64,000 nt of DNA from Coraliomargarita algicola (lineage in GTDB: Bacteria > Verrucomicrobiota > Verrucomicrobiia > Opitutales > Coraliomargaritaceae), in NCBI RefSeq assembly GCF_033878955.1, contig NZ_CP138858.1:2589001-2653000 (forward strand), written 5' to 3'. Within the stretch, counting starts at the first letter, position 1. Each line of letters begins with the position of its first letter. A model generated the notes under the pieces. The model was not told the DNA's origin, made no database searches, and saw only the letters and a program-made list of their open reading frames with translations. Positions 60,929-64,000 of the stretch are shown piece by piece. A program made the translations under genes and the position numbers.

Positions 60929-61810
60929 ATGCCAGAATTCGAAGAAGAAAACGTAAACATCTCACAAAGCCAAAGCTACACACCGAGCATCGACGCGTCC
61001 AAAAAGCCGCGCACACGCCGTCGCAGCGGTGGATTTAAGACGGAAGTGGTCTCCCTCAGCAATGCGAAGATGGGCGAAGTCAACGCCGCCGACGCCCTAA
61101 AACAGGAAAAGCTCAGCGGCCAACCCAGCGCTGATTCGGCCCCCGAGCCACGCACCCAGCGAGCAGACAAGCCCCGCCGCGAGCGTAGCGAGCGCAAGCC
61201 CCGCGAGGCCCGTGAACCTCGTGAACCCCGTAGCGAACGCCAGGCACGCACCGAGCGCGAGCCCCGCGCACCGCGCGCCGAACGCGAACCACGCGCCGAG
61301 CGTGAACCGCGCCAAAAACGCGAACCCCGCGCCCCTCGTAGCGACGCCAACCCGCAGCCGAGCGCCGAAACACTTGCCGCCATCGCCAGCGTCGAAGCCA
61401 AGATCGCCGCGCGTCGCGCAGAGCGTGATGCCCGCCGCGCAGAACGCGAAAAAAACCGTCCAGCCAAAGCAGCACGCAGCGAACGCCCAGAACGCACCGA
61501 GCGCAAGCCCAACACCAAAAGCGAAAGCAGCAAAAAGCCTGCGCCCAAGAAAAAGGGCCTACTGGCCTCAATCCTCAGCATCTTCGGCCTCGGCCCTAAA
61601 GAAGCGCCTGCCCCGCAGAAAGGCGGCCCACGCGGCGGCCAAAACCGTGACCCACGCCCACAAGGCAAAGGTGGCAACCGGGGTGGTCCGAGTCGCGGAC
61701 GTAGCAGCAACGGCGCAAACAGTGGAAAACGAGGTAGCAAAAACCGTAAGCACAGTGGCAACGGCCCACGTCGCAACAACCGCCGCAACAACGAAAACGC
61801 GGCCTCCTAA
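60929..61810 (+). CDS. Arg/Glu/Pro-rich low-complexity protein
   Basis: 293 aa, mostly disordered. The N-terminus has PEFEEENVNISQS and RTRRRSGGFKTEVVSLSNAKM. The middle (about 75-150) is repeats of the type REPREPR, EREPRAPRAE and AEREPRAE. Then comes a helical RRAERDARRAEREKNR, a short hydrophobic patch LLASILSIFGLGPKE, and a Gly/Arg/Asn-rich tail (RGGQNRDPR, GPRRNNRRNN). Such RGG-like, very basic proteins usually bind RNA. It lies 111 bases before murA on the same strand. No family is recognised. Confidence 0.78.
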   Translation: MPEFEEENVNISQSQSYTPSIDASKKPRTRRRSGGFKTEVVSLSNAKMGEVNAADALKQEKLSGQPSADSAPEPRTQRADKPRRERSERKPREAREPREPRSERQARTEREPRAPRAEREPRAEREPRQKREPRAPRSDANPQPSAETLAAIASVEAKIAARRAERDARRAEREKNRPAKAARSERPERTERKPNTKSESSKKPAPKKKGLLASILSIFGLGPKEAPAPQKGGPRGGQNRDPRPQGKGGNRGGPSRGRSSNGANSGKRGSKNRKHSGNGPRRNNRRNNENAAS

Positions 61811-61921
61811 GTGCCCATAAACCTAAGCGGACCAAGCAAACGCACCTGCGTCAGCCCGATACCGACCCAGCGCTCGCAAGCGAGCACACCACACAATATA
61901 ACTTAAACCAAAGCACTCTCG

Positions 61922-63217
<1,296 letters not shown>

Positions 63218-63225
63218 GCCCCCCC

Positions 63226-63315
63226 CCGGGATCGCGAATCTCCGCATTCGCAACGTCAGAGTCAGCCGCCCCGGGATCGCGAATCTCCGCATTCGCAACA
63301 GCAGAGTCAGCTCAT
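63226..63315. repeat. 45-base direct tandem repeat, two copies
   Basis: CCGGGATCGCGAATCTCCGC begins at 63226 and again at 63271, and each unit runs to about CAGAGTCAGC with a few changes. Each unit holds a hairpin GCGAAT-CTCCGC-ATTCGC. It follows a run of nine Cs just after the murA stop. Confidence 0.88.
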
Positions 63316-63340
63316 TGCAGATTCATCTGTTTTGAATCTC

Positions 63341-63375
63341 TGCCAACGGTCGTCTCGCCGAGACGACCGTTGGCA
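63341..63375. repeat. Near-perfect 35-base palindrome
   Basis: TGCCAACGGTCGTCTCG (63341-63357) and its exact complement (63359-63375) flank a single C. There is no T tract, so it is not a standard terminator. It lies between convergent murA and the Asp23-like gene. Confidence 0.88.
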
Positions 63376-63430
63376 TGAAGCGCTGCGGACATAAATAAGG
63401 TTCGCTTACGTTTGAGGCAAAATCGGCGAA

Positions 63431-63456
63431 CGGCCGCCTTGGCAAGGCGGCCCTAC
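63431..63456 (-). repeat. GTAG-headed REP-like hairpin
   Basis: On the minus strand GTAG is followed by the perfect 9-base stem GGCCGCCTT-GCC-AAGGCGGCC. It ends 14 bases before the stop of the Asp23-like gene. Confidence 0.65.
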
Positions 63457-63469
63457 CGCACTAAGCGTT

Positions 63470-64000
63470 TTAATCCAGCTCGACCGCTTCGATATGGATA
63501 TCCAGCGAGCGGATTTGAATGCCTGTATAGCTCTCAACCTGACGGATCGCATAATCGTGTAGCTCTTGGCAGGTATTGGCCGCCTCGGTACCGAAGGGAA
63601 GCGAGACCCGCATCTTGATACGATAGCCCTCATCGCCTTGCGCGATCCGAATTTTGCGAATTTCCAATTGAGGGGCCTTTTCGCGCATGCAGTGCAGAAT
63701 CATCTGCGTCAGCGCCACCTCCGAGATCGTGACCGTCCCCTTGGAATGGAAGCTCGGCCGCACAATCGTCTTATCGTAGCCGCTCTTGTGTCGGGTACGA
63801 TCAAAAAACACTTTAATCGCGTGTGCGACCAACTTCGGATAGGCCTGCTTCACCTCAATCACAGGCAGCGGGATAATGTGCTTCCCATGCGTCTTGCGAT
63901 CATGAATCGCCGCCGCGATCTCCTCCTGCGAGGCCACATCTTCAATCTTAATAATCTCGCCCGGCACTGGCAGTCGCAAGGTATCACAGTTACGTAAGAT
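63470..64000 (-). CDS. Asp23/Gls24-like protein, C-terminal part (partial)
   Basis: The frame is open to the right edge, so the N-terminus is outside the window; 176 residues are seen. The last ~100 residues (GTVTISEVALTQMILHCMREKAP..., IKMRVSLPFGTEAANTCQELHDY, VESYTGIQIRSLDIHIEAVEL) match the Asp23/Gls24 (alkaline-shock) fold. The preceding stretch (EEIAAAIHDRKTHGKHIIPLPVIEVKQAYPK) is not recognised. Function is uncertain; Asp23 proteins attach to the membrane or act in envelope stress. Confidence 0.65.
   Translation of the reverse strand: MLRNCDTLRLPVPGEIIKIEDVASQEEIAAAIHDRKTHGKHIIPLPVIEVKQAYPKLVAHAIKVFFDRTRHKSGYDKTIVRPSFHSKGTVTISEVALTQMILHCMREKAPQLEIRKIRIAQGDEGYRIKMRVSLPFGTEAANTCQELHDYAIRQVESYTGIQIRSLDIHIEAVELD

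Noticed and set aside
60976..61791. 271-aa Leu/Arg/Ser-rich frame antisense to the Arg-rich protein, plus a third-frame 202-aa Ala/Pro frame
   Set aside because: Low-complexity G+C-rich repeats keep all frames open. The plus-strand frame starting at ATG 60929 has the more protein-like ends.
63226..63315. CRISPR-like array
   Set aside because: Only two adjacent units with no variable spacers.
63341..63375. Rho-independent terminator of murA
   Set aside because: The stem is perfect but there is no T run on either side, so I list it only as a palindrome.

Overview
The window is about 64 kb of chromosome from a bacterium that most resembles the phylum Verrucomicrobiota, probably an Opitutae/Puniceicoccales (Coraliomargarita-like) lineage. 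This is inferred from one PEP-CTERM sorting signal, the gene mix (GlgE, PPi-type phosphofructokinase, PurT, an alpha2-type glycyl-tRNA synthetase) and protein wording; no rRNA gene is present to confirm it. Genes are densely packed on both strands. I saw no tRNA, rRNA or CRISPR array.

Layout. 1-2.1 kb: a flotillin/YqiJ-type membrane pair and a small HTH protein. 2.3-5.9 kb: str operon rpsL-rpsG-fusA-rpsJ on the minus strand, without tuf, closed by a terminator. 6.2-11.1 kb: nucleoside transporter, folD, RDD membrane protein, a receiver-kinase hybrid and proC. 11.1-15.1 kb: an exported thiol-redox protein, then a GT4 glucan synthase and GlgE, a likely maltose-1-phosphate alpha-glucan pathway. 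15.2-19.2 kb: remains of a PIN toxin gene and dnaE.

19.2-27.5 kb: a tight six-gene minus-strand cassette in transcription order: MmeI-like DNA methyltransferase, HEPN-like protein, SocA-like/DUF488 protein, an unrecognised 278-aa protein, DEAD/DEAH helicase, GIY-YIG nuclease. It looks like a composite modification-based defence system and is the best candidate for an undescribed system here.

27.5-38.5 kb: a PEP-CTERM protein with a sigma-54-type promoter, queE, a cyclophilin fusion, an NtrC-type regulator, purT, an acyltransferase, a two-component system and a VWA protein. 38.6-40.1 kb: a complete IS4-family element. 40.2-49.9 kb: glyS, then a four-gene ATP-grasp/alpha-E/transglutaminase/DUF2126 cluster of the amidoligase type, then an rRNA methyltransferase and a gamma-glutamylcyclotransferase-like protein. 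50.0-56.2 kb: a giant exported leucine-rich-repeat protein broken by one frameshift in a G5AG5 run. 56.7-64 kb: PPi-phosphofructokinase, purB, a CPBP protease, an all-alpha dUTPase-like protein, an Arg-rich protein, murA and the end of an Asp23-like protein.

Two families of intergenic DNA recur. One is short hairpins with a GTAG head, like REP elements. The other is arrays with a 7- or 14-base period, often just before start codons or between genes.
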